DNA of 64,000 bases from the NCBI RefSeq assembly GCF_024722015.1, contig NZ_JANQBD010000016.1, positions 167,401-231,400 of the forward strand, read 5' to 3'. Every line of letters begins with the position of its first letter. The stretch's first letter is position 1. Made by a program: the position numbers and the translations under genes. Under the pieces are notes generated by a model. It was not told the origin of the DNA, made no database searches, and saw only the letters and a list, made by a program, of their open reading frames with translations. Shown here in pieces: positions 50,431 through 59,640 of the stretch. The DNA comes from Paenibacillus radicis (ex Xue et al. 2023). Lineage in GTDB: Bacteria; Bacillota; Bacilli; Paenibacillales; NBRC-103111.

Positions 50431-51021
50431 TTAGTCTTTGTCGATCAGGTTGCGATGAAGGTAATTCTCATCAAGTGTTTTGGTAAGATCAAATACGGTA
50501 TGCGCTAAGTCCAGGTTTTCAAATATATGCTCGCATTGATCCTTATACGCCATTTCATCTTCGAAATGAGACATGTACCGTTCAATTAATTCCGGTGAGT
50601 CTCCACGATCTTCTTCACGCTTAAGGATGATCTGCTTGTCAGCATAAATAAAGACGCGGACTGCTTTTGTATCATACAGCTTTTTTACGGCTTCAGCACC
50701 AAAACGGTTGAGGATTAAGTAAACAGCTCCATGCTTTTGCAGTGTGTTTACAATATCTTGCCCTTTAACCCCATAAAGATTACCGTCAATTTCGATAACC
50801 TCAATAAATTCGTTGTTCTTTTGACCGTTGGAAAAAACCTCATGGGTTACAAAATGATAGTCCTGACCATCTACTTCCGCCGATCGGGGAGCTCTTGTCG
50901 TGTACGAAATTACCTGCTTCATTCCCAACGTGTCGCCTGACATCTGGGCTACCGTCTTGCGGCCTGCGCCATTGGGTCCGGTAAAAATAAAAATAACATC
51001 TTCTTCTTTTAACTCGTACAT
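50431..51021 (-). CDS. Guanylate-kinase-like protein with altered P-loop
   Basis: The ATG at 51021 follows AAGGAGGGG; the longer frame has no site. 196 residues. The fold follows guanylate kinase: P-loop FTGPNGAGRKTV, GMP-binding SYTTRAPRSAEVDGQDYHFV, and GVKGQDI. The P-loop reads GAGRKT where Gmk has GxGKGT or GxGKST, so the Walker lysine is shifted by one. The ribosomal-protein-like C-terminus differs from Gmk. It may be a nucleotide-binding paralogue rather than the essential enzyme. Confidence 0.8.
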   Translation of the reverse strand: MYELKEEDVIFIFTGPNGAGRKTVAQMSGDTLGMKQVISYTTRAPRSAEVDGQDYHFVTHEVFSNGQKNNEFIEVIEIDGNLYGVKGQDIVNTLQKHGAVYLILNRFGAEAVKKLYDTKAVRVFIYADKQIILKREEDRGDSPELIERYMSHFEDEMAYKDQCEHIFENLDLAHTVFDLTKTLDENYLHRNLIDKD

Positions 51022-51229
51022 GGATACCCCTCCTTGGTTTTGGAAGTTTGATACAAAAAGTGGCGTGTACTTTATTTTACCTGTTTTGATTCGATAGGTA
51101 AAGGACATTTACAGGATTACCACACTAGAGTATTTCCATTGAAATGGGTAAAATATGTGATCTAAATAAAGAAAGCTATTAAGCGGCTTAATTAAGAAGA
51201 AATTAGTGTGGTTCCGTTTACGGAGCAGC

Positions 51230-53407
51230 TTAGCGTTTTCTTGTCCCGCGTGGACCGCCATCGTTGCGTCCTGTACGAGGCTTGCCGCCGCTTGGCCCTT
51301 GGCCACGCTGGCTATCTCGTCCCCGACCGGCTGCACCCCCGCCGGATGCAGGGCCGTCGCCGCGACCACGTCCTGCCGCCGCGTTAGCGTTCCGCTGTGC
51401 TTCATGCTTCGTAGTCCACGCCCCGGCATCGCGCCCACGCCCTGCGTTGGCAGGACCGCGTGATGCCGCGCCTGCCGCGCCGCGTCCGCCGGCACTAGCA
51501 CCGCGTGCGCGGCCAGCGTTAGCGCCGCCAAAGTCGCCGGCGCCATCGCGCTCGCCACCTGCGTTGCGCCAAGGAGTCGCTCCGCCAGCGCCGCGAGAAC
51601 CCGCCGCGCCGCGTCCACCAGCATTGGCCCCGCGTGCGCGGCCAGCGTTAGCGCCGCCAAAGTCGCCAGCGCCATCGCGCTCACCACCGGCGTTGCGCCA
51701 AGGAGTCGCTCCGGCTGCGCCCCGAGAGCTAGCCGCGCCGCGTCCGCCGGCACTAGCTCCGCGTGCGCGGCCAGCATTAGCGCCGCCGAAGTCGCCAGCG
51801 CCGTCGCGCTCGCCACCTGCGTTGCGCCAAGGAGTCGCCCCGGCTGCGCCGCGAGAGCTAGCCGCGCCGCGTCCACCGGCACTGGCACCGCGTGCTCGGC
51901 CAGCATTAGCGCCGCCGAATTCACCGGCGCCTTCGCGTTCAGCTGCCGCGCGCTCGGTTCTGGCTTTGGTCCAAGGCGAAGTAGGAACTTCGCTCCGCGC
52001 CGCTGCCGCCCCGCGTCCAGCACCCGCACTTGCTCCGCGGCCGAAACTAGCGCCGCGCCCAGCACTTGCTCCGCGGCCGAAACTAGCGCCGCGCCCAGCA
52101 CTTGCTCCGCCGCGACCACGTCCACCCTCACGTCGAGCGTTGGAGTCGCCGCCACGAGCTGCGCCGCGTCTTCCTCGTTGAGCGGAATCACGATCACCAC
52201 GTGTACTCATATCAACCCTGTCGTCTTTGTCAGATGCCCTGCGTCCCACGACGTTTCCGCGTCCGCTGGTCCGAGCCTCGCTAAGCTCACCATCAGCTTT
52301 GACAGTCCGTCGAGGCAACTCTGCGTTGATTCCTTGCTCGATAGCCTCAAGTGTACCCAGGTCGTGCTGGGTTACCATGGTAACAGCCATTCCGCGCTGT
52401 CCGGCACGTCCTGTCCGGCCAATTCTGTGAATGTAGCTTTCAACGTCATGAGGCATATCATAATTGAATACATGAGTAATACCTTCAATATCCAATCCGC
52501 GAGCTGCAATTTCAGTGGCTACCAGAAGTTGAATTTTAGCGTCCCGGAAACGTTTCATAACTTGTTCGCGTTTAGCCTGGGTCAAATCGCCGTGCAGCTC
52601 ATCGGATGAGTAGCCCATTTCGCGAAGAGCTTCATTCAGTTTAGCTGCTCTCAGCTTGGTTCGGCAGAAAATCATAGCCAAGTAAGGGTTGTATTCGTCG
52701 ATCAAACGAACTAAAGCTTCCTGCTTGCCGCGGTCCGTTGTTTTAATAGCAATTTGTTCGATCTCGGTCAATGTAACCTGCTTGGTTTTTACTTTGATTT
52801 CCTGTGGCGTTTTCATGTAGCCTTTGGCCAAGTTGCGGATCGGTCCCGGCATTGTTGCTGAGAATAGCAGGGTTTGTCTTTTTGGAGAGGTTTGAATAAT
52901 GATTTCTTCAACGTCCTTTAGAAAACCCATATGCAGCATTTGATCCGCTTCATCCAGTACAAGCGTAGATATACGCTGAAGCTGAACGGTGCCTCTACGC
53001 AAATGATCAAGCAGACGACCGGGTGTTGCAATAATCAAGTGTATGCTTCCTTCAAGCTTTTTAAGCTGCCGTTCTACATCTTGTCCGCCGTATGCAGCAA
53101 GTACACTTATTCCTTTAATTGGAGCCCATCTTTGAACCTCGCTAGTTATTTGTATAGCTAGCTCACGTGTAGGTGTCAAAATAAGCGCTTGAGTGTAGCT
53201 CTTCTTGGGATCTAGTTTTTCCAATATAGGCAGCACGAAAGCCAATGTCTTACCTGTGCCTGTTTGTGCCTGGGCAATGACATCATCTCCAGATAAAACT
53301 ACTGGGATAGCTTCTTTTTGGATTGGAGTAGGCTCTGTATACCCCTGTTGGCTTAACGCCTCCGTCAATTCACTGCTAATGCCAAGATTGGCAAATACAT
53401 TTTTCAT
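51230..53407 (-). CDS. DEAD-box RNA helicase with long Gly/Arg/Ala-rich repeat tail
   Basis: 725 residues. The helicase core (1-370) is complete: Q motif YTEPTPIQKEAIP, Walker A AQTGTGKT, DEAD in LVLDEADQML, SAT, RGLDIEGITHVFNYD, and HRIGRTGRAG. It resembles CshA/DeaD of the cold-shock and degradosome type. From about residue 400 on the chain is low-complexity RGG-like, with short GRGAS(F/A) repeats and then three and a half 43-residue repeats. Such tails bind RNA and can drive condensates. The GGAG site lies nine bases before the ATG. Confidence 0.93.
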   Translation of the reverse strand: MKNVFANLGISSELTEALSQQGYTEPTPIQKEAIPVVLSGDDVIAQAQTGTGKTLAFVLPILEKLDPKKSYTQALILTPTRELAIQITSEVQRWAPIKGISVLAAYGGQDVERQLKKLEGSIHLIIATPGRLLDHLRRGTVQLQRISTLVLDEADQMLHMGFLKDVEEIIIQTSPKRQTLLFSATMPGPIRNLAKGYMKTPQEIKVKTKQVTLTEIEQIAIKTTDRGKQEALVRLIDEYNPYLAMIFCRTKLRAAKLNEALREMGYSSDELHGDLTQAKREQVMKRFRDAKIQLLVATEIAARGLDIEGITHVFNYDMPHDVESYIHRIGRTGRAGQRGMAVTMVTQHDLGTLEAIEQGINAELPRRTVKADGELSEARTSGRGNVVGRRASDKDDRVDMSTRGDRDSAQRGRRGAARGGDSNARREGGRGRGGASAGRGASFGRGASAGRGASFGRGASAGAGRGAAAARSEVPTSPWTKARTERAAAEREGAGEFGGANAGRARGASAGGRGAASSRGAAGATPWRNAGGERDGAGDFGGANAGRARGASAGGRGAASSRGAAGATPWRNAGGERDGAGDFGGANAGRARGANAGGRGAAGSRGAGGATPWRNAGGERDGAGDFGGANAGRARGASAGGRGAAGAASRGPANAGRGRDAGAWTTKHEAQRNANAAAGRGRGDGPASGGGAAGRGRDSQRGQGPSGGKPRTGRNDGGPRGTRKR
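51480..51965 (-). repeat. 129-bp tandem repeats encoding the helicase tail
   Basis: The marker sequence GCGCCGCC(A/G)AA/T recurs at about 51522, 51651, 51780 and 51909, exactly 129 bp apart, encoding a 43-residue unit that includes GATPWRNAGGERDGAGDFGG. The GC content is far above that of the neighbours, which opens long false frames on the other strand and frame. Confidence 0.93.
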
Positions 53408-53560
53408 TATTTTAATCTCCTTATTTACCGTTCATTCCATTCCATACAATGCATGAATAAAACTCACGTTCATTTTCCATCCTACTCAACTTAAGAATAT
53501 TCAGGTTCTACCTGCATTCTACAGGAACCGGGGGGAAAAAGAAACCAGTCGATTCGCAGC

Positions 53561-53607
53561 AAAACCCTCTGCGTTTCTTCATATATAATATGAAGGAAAA
53601 CAGAGGG
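53561..53607 (-). terminator. Long-stem terminator for the sporulation lipoprotein gene
   Basis: CCCTCTG (53565-53571) pairs with CAGAGGG (53601-53607), enclosing a second stem TTTCTTCATAT/ATATGAAGGAAA. On the minus strand TTTT follows. The remaining 316-bp gap upstream of the helicase holds nothing else recognised. Confidence 0.72.
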
Positions 53608-53723
53608 GAGCAGGAATCCCATTCTATTGCTGCTTTGTATGTTCAATAACGGAGATTGAGCAGCATGAGAGGGGTGAACAATAAGCTTAATGTTTAATGA
53701 ATCTGTCTTCCAATAGATTAGGA

Positions 53724-54410
53724 CTAGCCTTCCGATTGGGTAGGGATAGTAGGCTGGGTTCCAAAGATATAATCGGAAATGGCATCGAACTCTTTAACAT
53801 AAGGGGTTAAATCGTTGCCCTTCCAGGATTCTTGTGCAAGTCTGTTTAGCTCATTGATATAATCCCGGTGTGCAGATATATAGACATCAACGACTGTTGG
53901 CTGCAAAGAACGGATTTTCTCAGCAATTTTTTGCTTGAATAGATGGGAGATTTGCTCATGATGCTGAACGGTTTCGTAGGAATTTGTACCCGTAGCCAGC
54001 TTGTTGGGATCCGCATAGTCGTTAAAAGGAGTGGCAGGGTTGTACAAACCGCGGACTGTTCCTCCATTGTTCGTTTCTCGGGTACTGCTTTTTGTGCCGG
54101 ATGCTGTACTGTCTATGATAATGGCAACATAAGCCGTATTATCCGCCATCATCACAATAGCGCTATTAACCCCATTCATGGCAGCGACCTGATCCGACAA
54201 AAACTGATTCATTTCGAGACGGGTATGATTGTGCGATACCGTTGTATATTGCTGCGCCGTCTGATAGGCTCTTGAAGTATCCTGACGGTGTTCATCACGC
54301 TGACTTCCATAATTGCTTGCACTGTTGTAATCATACCAACTGAAGCATCCACATAAGCCAAATAATGAACTTGAACACACAATTCCTAGAAAAATCCGGT
54401 TAAACCGCAT
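53724..54410 (-). CDS. YhcN/YlaJ-family sporulation lipoprotein
   Basis: 228 residues, AAGGAGG upstream. The signal peptide ends in the lipobox LFGLCGC, so the protein is lipid-anchored. The YhcN/YlaJ core (about 70-190) is visible: VAAMNGVNSAIVMMADNTAYVAIIID and KQKIAEKIRSLQPTVVDVYISAHRDY. Family members belong to the spore inner membrane or coat of endospore formers. An internal hydrophilic loop (about 105-145) is longer than in YlaJ. Confidence 0.85.
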   Translation of the reverse strand: MRFNRIFLGIVCSSSLFGLCGCFSWYDYNSASNYGSQRDEHRQDTSRAYQTAQQYTTVSHNHTRLEMNQFLSDQVAAMNGVNSAIVMMADNTAYVAIIIDSTASGTKSSTRETNNGGTVRGLYNPATPFNDYADPNKLATGTNSYETVQHHEQISHLFKQKIAEKIRSLQPTVVDVYISAHRDYINELNRLAQESWKGNDLTPYVKEFDAISDYIFGTQPTIPTQSEG

Positions 54411-54655
54411 AAAAGGGCCTCCTTACCTTTTTCATCGAATGTACTTCATATACAATATCTCCCTTGGAAAACAGCATTTGCGGGCATTAAATTCTATATG
54501 TAGGATTCATCAAATCAAGGTAATTATACATAGATGTGAAATCACATTTTCTTGCATAAAACTCTTTGTTTATGGAAATAAAATACGAGAGGCATAATTG
54601 AAAAAACCAATGGGGGCGCAGGATTGAGAACAATTTGTGAACTTCTCCAGATTCA

Positions 54656-54684
54656 TTGACAAAAAAGGGGTACGTATTTATAGT
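54656..54684 (+). promoter_or_regulatory. Promoter of the caa3 oxidase operon
   Basis: TTGACA (54656-54661), a 17-bp spacer and TATAGT (54679-54684). A second ATTGACA occurs about 50 bp further on without a good -10. The other 250 bp of this gap show no feature I can name. Confidence 0.7.
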
Positions 54685-54763
54685 TAATAATGGTGAATAG
54701 GTTCATTGACAATATATGACCTTTTGTTCGAAAAATATTAGCTTTAGAGGTGGGATTGATAAG

Positions 54764-55792
54764 ATGAATCGATGGCAAAATCTGTGGCGTTTCATCCCTC
54801 TTTTCGGGTTGATGATGTTGCTTTTGACGGGGTGTGGAAGCGATACGATTTCAGCCTTGAGACCTAGAGGACCAGTAGCCAGAGACCAGCTGTTCTTAAT
54901 GAAGCTGAGCTTGGGTATCATGATCGTGGTAGTTCTGGTTGTTTTCGCGATCTACTTGTACGTGTTAGTACGCTTTCGTAAGAAAAAGGGCGATAAAGAT
55001 ATCATTCCAAAGCAGGTTGAAGGCAGTCACACGCTTGAAATCATTTGGACAGTTGTCCCTATCATTTTATTGCTCATTTTGGCTGTACCTACAGTCAGTT
55101 ATACGGTTAAGCTGGCTGAGAACAATATTCAGAATAAAGATGCGATTCATGTTAAGGTAACGGCGCATCAATTCTGGTGGCAGTTCGATTATCCGGAGCT
55201 GGGAATTGCAACAGCCCAGGATATGGTTATTCCAGCAGGCAAGAAGATTGCACTGGAAATTACCTCAGCAGACGTGATTCACTCCTTCTGGGTACCGTCA
55301 CTTGCAGGTAAACAGGATACTAACGTTGGAATGACGAACATTATGTATTTCGAAGCTGATGACGCTGCTGTCTTCTTAGGGAAATGTGCCGAATTATGCG
55401 GAGCTTCGCATGCATTGATGGACTTCAAGGTTGTTTCCAAAAGCGAAGCGGATTTTACTAAATGGGTTGATAAAATGAAGCAGCCGGCGGTAATTCCTGC
55501 GGATGCCAAGGCCGGTGAGCAAGTGTTTAAAGACAATTGCCTATCCTGTCACGCGGTTAACGCACAAGGACTTGGTTTTGGACCTAACTTGAACGGGTTT
55601 GCATCACGTGAAATGATTGCAGGTGTCCTTCCAAAAGGTACTGCTAATGATAAGAGCTTGCATGATTGGATCAGTAATCCACAAGAAGTGAAGCCGGGTA
55701 ATAAAATGCCTGCGTTTGGTCCTACTGGTTCGAAACCGCTGCAAGAACAGCAAATTAATGATTTGATTAAATACTTGAATGCATTGAAATAA
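54764..55792 (+). CDS. ctaC: Cytochrome caa3 oxidase subunit II (CtaC) with cytochrome c domain
   Basis: The ATG at 54764 follows GAGGTGGG, giving 342 residues. A lipoprotein signal ends in LLLTGCGS. Two membrane helices (about 42-66 and 90-112) are followed by a cupredoxin domain with CuA ligands in KCAELCGASHALM. A fused cytochrome c domain (about 245-342) has the heme site CLSCH and axial Met in KMPAF. It receives electrons from cytochrome c in the caa3 terminal oxidase. Confidence 0.96.
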   Translation: MNRWQNLWRFIPLFGLMMLLLTGCGSDTISALRPRGPVARDQLFLMKLSLGIMIVVVLVVFAIYLYVLVRFRKKKGDKDIIPKQVEGSHTLEIIWTVVPIILLLILAVPTVSYTVKLAENNIQNKDAIHVKVTAHQFWWQFDYPELGIATAQDMVIPAGKKIALEITSADVIHSFWVPSLAGKQDTNVGMTNIMYFEADDAAVFLGKCAELCGASHALMDFKVVSKSEADFTKWVDKMKQPAVIPADAKAGEQVFKDNCLSCHAVNAQGLGFGPNLNGFASREMIAGVLPKGTANDKSLHDWISNPQEVKPGNKMPAFGPTGSKPLQEQQINDLIKYLNALK

Positions 55793-55823
55793 AGAACATC
55801 TTGGTAAAAAGGAGGTAAATACG

Positions 55824-57674
55824 TTGGATCACTCTCACACTAGAAAACAGTACACCGGTTTAATGGACTGGTTGACTACGGTTGACCATAAGAAAATCGG
55901 TATTCTGTACTTGATTTTCGGGGGATTTTTTTTCCTGCTCGGCGGTCTTGAAGCTGTTCTGATTCGGATTCAGTTGATGTTTCCGGATAACAAAATATTT
56001 ATCGGCGATACGTTCAATGCATTAACTACCATGCACGGTACGACGATGATTTTCTTCGCGGCTATGCCGATCATCTTTGCATTTATGAATGCGGTAGTGC
56101 CGCTTCAAATTGGTGCACGCGACGTAGCGTTTCCTTTCGTAAATGCACTTGGCTTATGGTTGTTCTTCTTGGGTGGTATTATGTTGAACGTGAGTTGGTT
56201 CCTGGGCGGCGCTCCTGCTGCAGGCTGGACGGCTTATGCACCACTATCAACCATCGTTGACACCACCTCGTCTTATCATGGGGTTGACTTCTATGTACTA
56301 GGTTTGCAGATTGCCGGTTTGGGTACGCTGATCGGGGGTATTAACTTCCTTGTAACGATCATTAATATGCGTGCACCTGGTATGACCTATATGAGAATGC
56401 CTTTGTTTACTTGGACGGCGTTCATTACTTCTGCGCTTATCTTGTTCGCTTTCCCTGCTATTACAGTAGGCTTGGTTCAGTTAATGTTTGAGCGCCTGTT
56501 CGACGGTGCATTCTTTGATGCCAGTCGAGGCGGTAATTCAGTACTCTGGGAGCATATATTCTGGATCTTCGGTCATCCGGAAGTTTATATCCTGATTCTA
56601 CCTGCATTCGGTATTATTTCAGATATCGTAAGTACATTTTCCAAAAAGCGTTTGTTCGGATACAGCTCCATGGTATTCGCTACAGCGTTGATCGGATTTT
56701 TAGGCTTCATGGTTTGGGTCCATCATATGTTTACAACAGGGATTGGGCCTGTAGGTAATGCCATCTTCGCTATTGCAACAATGGCAATCGCGGTTCCTAC
56801 CGGTGTTAAAATCTTTAACTGGCTGTTTACCCTTTGGGGAGGACAAATTACGTTCTCCACGGCTAATATATTTGCTACAGCTTTTATCCCAACGTTCGTT
56901 ATGGGTGGTACTACAGGGGTTATGCTTGCGGTTCCAGCGGCTGACTTTCAATACCATGACACCTACTTCGTCGTAGCGCATTTCCACTATGTTATCGTTG
57001 GCGGACTTGTCCTGGGCTTGTTTGCAGGGATGTACTACTGGTGGCCAAAAATGTTCGGACGTATGCTTAACGAGAAATTGGGGAAAGTTCATTTCTGGAC
57101 CTTCTTTATCGGCTTCCATCTGACATTCTTCCCTCAGCATTTCTTAGGATTGATGGGGATGCCGCGCCGCGTATTTACATATCAGCCTGGCGTTGGTTTG
57201 GAAGAAGGCAACTTGATCAGTACATTCGGCGCCTTCTTGATGGGTATCGGAACTATCGTTTTCTTAATCAATGCAATTGCAACAGCGCGTTCGCCACAGA
57301 ACGCTCCAGCGGATCCGTGGGATGGCCGTTCCTTGGAATGGGCAATTCCGTCACCTCCGCCAGAGTACAATTTTAAACAAACTCCACTTGTACGTGGATT
57401 GGATGCTTTCTGGAAAGAGAAAATGGCAGGAAACAAAGAGATGACGCCGGCAGAACCGATCGGCTCGATCCATATGCCTTCACCATCTATACTGCCGCTT
57501 ACCTTCTCAATCGGATTCTTTATTTTAGGCTTTGGATTCATGTACCACAATTATGTTGTAGTTGCTGTTGGGGCTGTCATCATGTTGGGAAGCATGTTCC
57601 TAAGATCCGTATATGATGACAAAGGATACCACATTGAGCCTGAAGAGCTGGAAGATAAGGGGGTTAAAGCATGA
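55824..57674 (+). CDS. ctaD: Cytochrome caa3 oxidase subunit I (CtaD)
   Basis: 616 residues, TTG start seven bases after AAGGAGG. Twelve or more membrane helices. The heme a ligand His is in MHGTTM, CuB ligands are in WIFGHPEVYIL and HHMFTTG, and the distal ligands lie in HFHYVIVGG. It holds the oxygen-reducing heme a3-CuB site and pumps protons. It overlaps ctaE by four bases (ATGA). Confidence 0.97.
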   Translation: MDHSHTRKQYTGLMDWLTTVDHKKIGILYLIFGGFFFLLGGLEAVLIRIQLMFPDNKIFIGDTFNALTTMHGTTMIFFAAMPIIFAFMNAVVPLQIGARDVAFPFVNALGLWLFFLGGIMLNVSWFLGGAPAAGWTAYAPLSTIVDTTSSYHGVDFYVLGLQIAGLGTLIGGINFLVTIINMRAPGMTYMRMPLFTWTAFITSALILFAFPAITVGLVQLMFERLFDGAFFDASRGGNSVLWEHIFWIFGHPEVYILILPAFGIISDIVSTFSKKRLFGYSSMVFATALIGFLGFMVWVHHMFTTGIGPVGNAIFAIATMAIAVPTGVKIFNWLFTLWGGQITFSTANIFATAFIPTFVMGGTTGVMLAVPAADFQYHDTYFVVAHFHYVIVGGLVLGLFAGMYYWWPKMFGRMLNEKLGKVHFWTFFIGFHLTFFPQHFLGLMGMPRRVFTYQPGVGLEEGNLISTFGAFLMGIGTIVFLINAIATARSPQNAPADPWDGRSLEWAIPSPPPEYNFKQTPLVRGLDAFWKEKMAGNKEMTPAEPIGSIHMPSPSILPLTFSIGFFILGFGFMYHNYVVVAVGAVIMLGSMFLRSVYDDKGYHIEPEELEDKGVKA

Positions 57675-58291
57675 GTGTACATCATGAAGTAGGTGGTGCT
57701 CTGCCACCTCATGCGGAAACCGCAACTTTGGAAGGCAAGAATAAAGTAATGGGCTTCTGGCTCTTCCTTGGCGGAGAATGCGTATTGTTCGGTATGCTGT
57801 TTGCATCCTTCATAGCATTGCGCAATCAAGTACCGGATGGACCGACTGGCCAAGAAATTTTTCAATTAAGCATTGTAGCTTTATCGACATTTATCTTGTT
57901 GACAAGCTCTTTGACCAGTGTATTTGGAACTATGGCATTGCACCGCGGTAATTTGAAAATGCTGAATTTCTGGATGATCATTACCGTATTGCTTGGCTTA
58001 GGCTTCTTGGGCTTAGAGATTTATGAATTTGTTCACTATGTGCATGAAGGCCATATATTCTCGAGAAGTGCTTTTGCTACTTCGTTCTATACACTAGTAG
58101 GCTTTCACGGAGCGCACGTAGCTTTCGGGGTATTGTGGATTTCGTTGTTGGTCATTTCATCTATCAAAAAAGGTCTTACAGTCGTAACGGCGCCGAAATA
58201 TTATGTTGCCGGTCTGTATTGGCACTTTATCGACGTAGTTTGGGTGTTTATCTTCACCGTAGTGTACTTGTTAGGGAAGGTGGGACCATAA
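57671..58291 (+). CDS. ctaE: Cytochrome caa3 oxidase subunit III (CtaE)
   Basis: 206 residues, five membrane helices, start overlapping the ctaD stop. Family segments: GFWLFLGGECVLFGMLFASF, GFHGAHVAFGVLWI and YWHFIDVVWVFIFTVVYL with the conserved HFxDxVW. It stabilises the catalytic subunit. ctaF follows with no gap. Confidence 0.95.
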   Translation: MSVHHEVGGALPPHAETATLEGKNKVMGFWLFLGGECVLFGMLFASFIALRNQVPDGPTGQEIFQLSIVALSTFILLTSSLTSVFGTMALHRGNLKMLNFWMIITVLLGLGFLGLEIYEFVHYVHEGHIFSRSAFATSFYTLVGFHGAHVAFGVLWISLLVISSIKKGLTVVTAPKYYVAGLYWHFIDVVWVFIFTVVYLLGKVGP

Positions 58292-58606
58292 ATGAGCAGC
58301 CATCAGCACACATCAGACGCTGGCAAGCGGCATAAGTTAGAAGGCCCAAGAAATCACTACTTGTCCTACATTGTTTCGATTGTGTTAACTATGTTGGCCT
58401 TCGCGGCCGTTTTATACGGAGGCTTGGACCATTCGTTTCTTATCATTTTCCTGGTAGGCTTAGGTTTAGTGCAGGCCGTCTTCCAGCTAGCCTATTGGAT
58501 GCATATGAAAGATAAGGGACATTTCCTTCCGATTGTCGGATTGTTGTTCGGATTCTTCGTTGCTTTGACTGGAGTAGTTATGGCGGTATACTGGGTTTGG
58601 TGGTAA
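58292..58606 (+). CDS. ctaF: Cytochrome caa3 oxidase subunit IV (CtaF)
   Basis: 104 residues, ATG directly after the ctaE stop. Three membrane helices; the middle segment VQAVFQLAYWMHMKDKGH is typical of CtaF/CyoD-like subunit IV. Last gene before a T-run hairpin. Confidence 0.92.
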   Translation: MSSHQHTSDAGKRHKLEGPRNHYLSYIVSIVLTMLAFAAVLYGGLDHSFLIIFLVGLGLVQAVFQLAYWMHMKDKGHFLPIVGLLFGFFVALTGVVMAVYWVWW

Positions 58607-58613
58607 AAAATTT

Positions 58614-58648
58614 AGAGGTGGCTTGAAGAATGAGCCCCTCTTTTTTTT
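58614..58648 (+). terminator. Terminator between ctaF and ctaG
   Basis: AGAGGTGGCT pairs with AGCCCCTCT (one bulge), followed by eight T. ctaG may be expressed by read-through. Confidence 0.8.
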
Positions 58649-58721
58649 ACAAAACTTTGCACTATTTTTCACAAATTAGTAACAAGTAGGAAATAGTCTG
58701 TAAAAGGAAGGAGAGGTTGAC

Positions 58722-59612
58722 ATGGATGCAAGTCAAATGGGACATATGGGACACACAGGAAGCGGTGCATTTTCAGAGTTTGCTGCCCTATGGAGTCCTG
58801 GTTGGATCCTCGTTGTTATCATTGTAGGTTGGTTGTATGCAATGGCCGTTGGTCGTTGGAGGCAGCAATTTGAAGATTCTTCTCCTGTAAGAATAGGCCA
58901 GCAGCTATATTTCTATACAGGTTTGCTGCTGTTTTACGTAGCTGAGGGGAGTCCCTTATATTATTATGGCCACCATTACAGCTTTAGCGCGCACATGCTG
59001 CAGCAATCCATATCGTATTTGGTAATGCCGCCGCTGATCCTGCTAGGCTTGCCAGGATGGCTGTTAAGACCGATGTTTCGAAGAAATGTGGCTCATTTGC
59101 TAATGAAAGGGTTCACGTCGCCATTGATTTCGTTATTCCTGTTTAACCTTATTTTCTCCCTTTATCATATTCCGATTATTATGGATTATTTAATGGCGAA
59201 CCCGTTAGCACATACGATTTACACCGCAATTTTTATGTTGGCTGCGTTCCAAATGTGGTTTCCCGTATTCTGCCCGCTGCCTGAGTACAACCGGATGAAT
59301 GAGCTGCGCAGAATGGCTTATATTTTTGTTAATGGGATTTTATTGACTCCTGCCTGCGCTCTAATTATTTTTGCGGAAGAACCGATCTATGCTTCCTACA
59401 AAGGCATATCCGAGCAGTTTCTATATATGTCCGTATTGAATGATCAGCAGCTTGGCGGAGTTATAATGAAAATTATTCAAGAGATTGTCTACGCCATTGC
59501 ATTAGGCTATACCTTCTTCCGTTGGTACCGTAAGGAACGCAAGCAGGAGGAAGAGGAAGAGTTGGCGCTTGAAGGCTATGTTCAGCCGCATGCCAATATG
59601 AACCGGGCTTAA
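58722..59612 (+). CDS. ctaG: Cytochrome c oxidase assembly factor CtaG (caa3_CtaG family)
   Basis: 296 residues, AAGGAGAGG upstream. Seven membrane helices with the family landmarks LWSPGWILVVI, SAHMLQQSISYLVMPPLILLGLP and YHIPIIMDY. The His-rich N-terminus (MGHMGHTGS) and conserved His residues fit copper handling. Needed in Bacillus for caa3 assembly. The DUF420 gene starts 28 bp downstream. Confidence 0.93.
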   Translation: MDASQMGHMGHTGSGAFSEFAALWSPGWILVVIIVGWLYAMAVGRWRQQFEDSSPVRIGQQLYFYTGLLLFYVAEGSPLYYYGHHYSFSAHMLQQSISYLVMPPLILLGLPGWLLRPMFRRNVAHLLMKGFTSPLISLFLFNLIFSLYHIPIIMDYLMANPLAHTIYTAIFMLAAFQMWFPVFCPLPEYNRMNELRRMAYIFVNGILLTPACALIIFAEEPIYASYKGISEQFLYMSVLNDQQLGGVIMKIIQEIVYAIALGYTFFRWYRKERKQEEEEELALEGYVQPHANMNRA

Positions 59613-59640
59613 ATTATTTATTTATTAGGTGGGAATACGA

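Noticed and set aside
51264..52181. A 305-residue plus-strand frame rich in Pro, Ala and Arg
   Set aside because: It is antisense to the GC-rich repeat tail of the DEAD-box helicase. It has no ribosome binding site and no fold, and stays open only because of the base composition.
51109..52200. A 363-residue minus-strand frame overlapping the helicase tail
   Set aside because: It is an alternative frame of the same repeats, with low-complexity Ala/Leu/Val content and no start signal.
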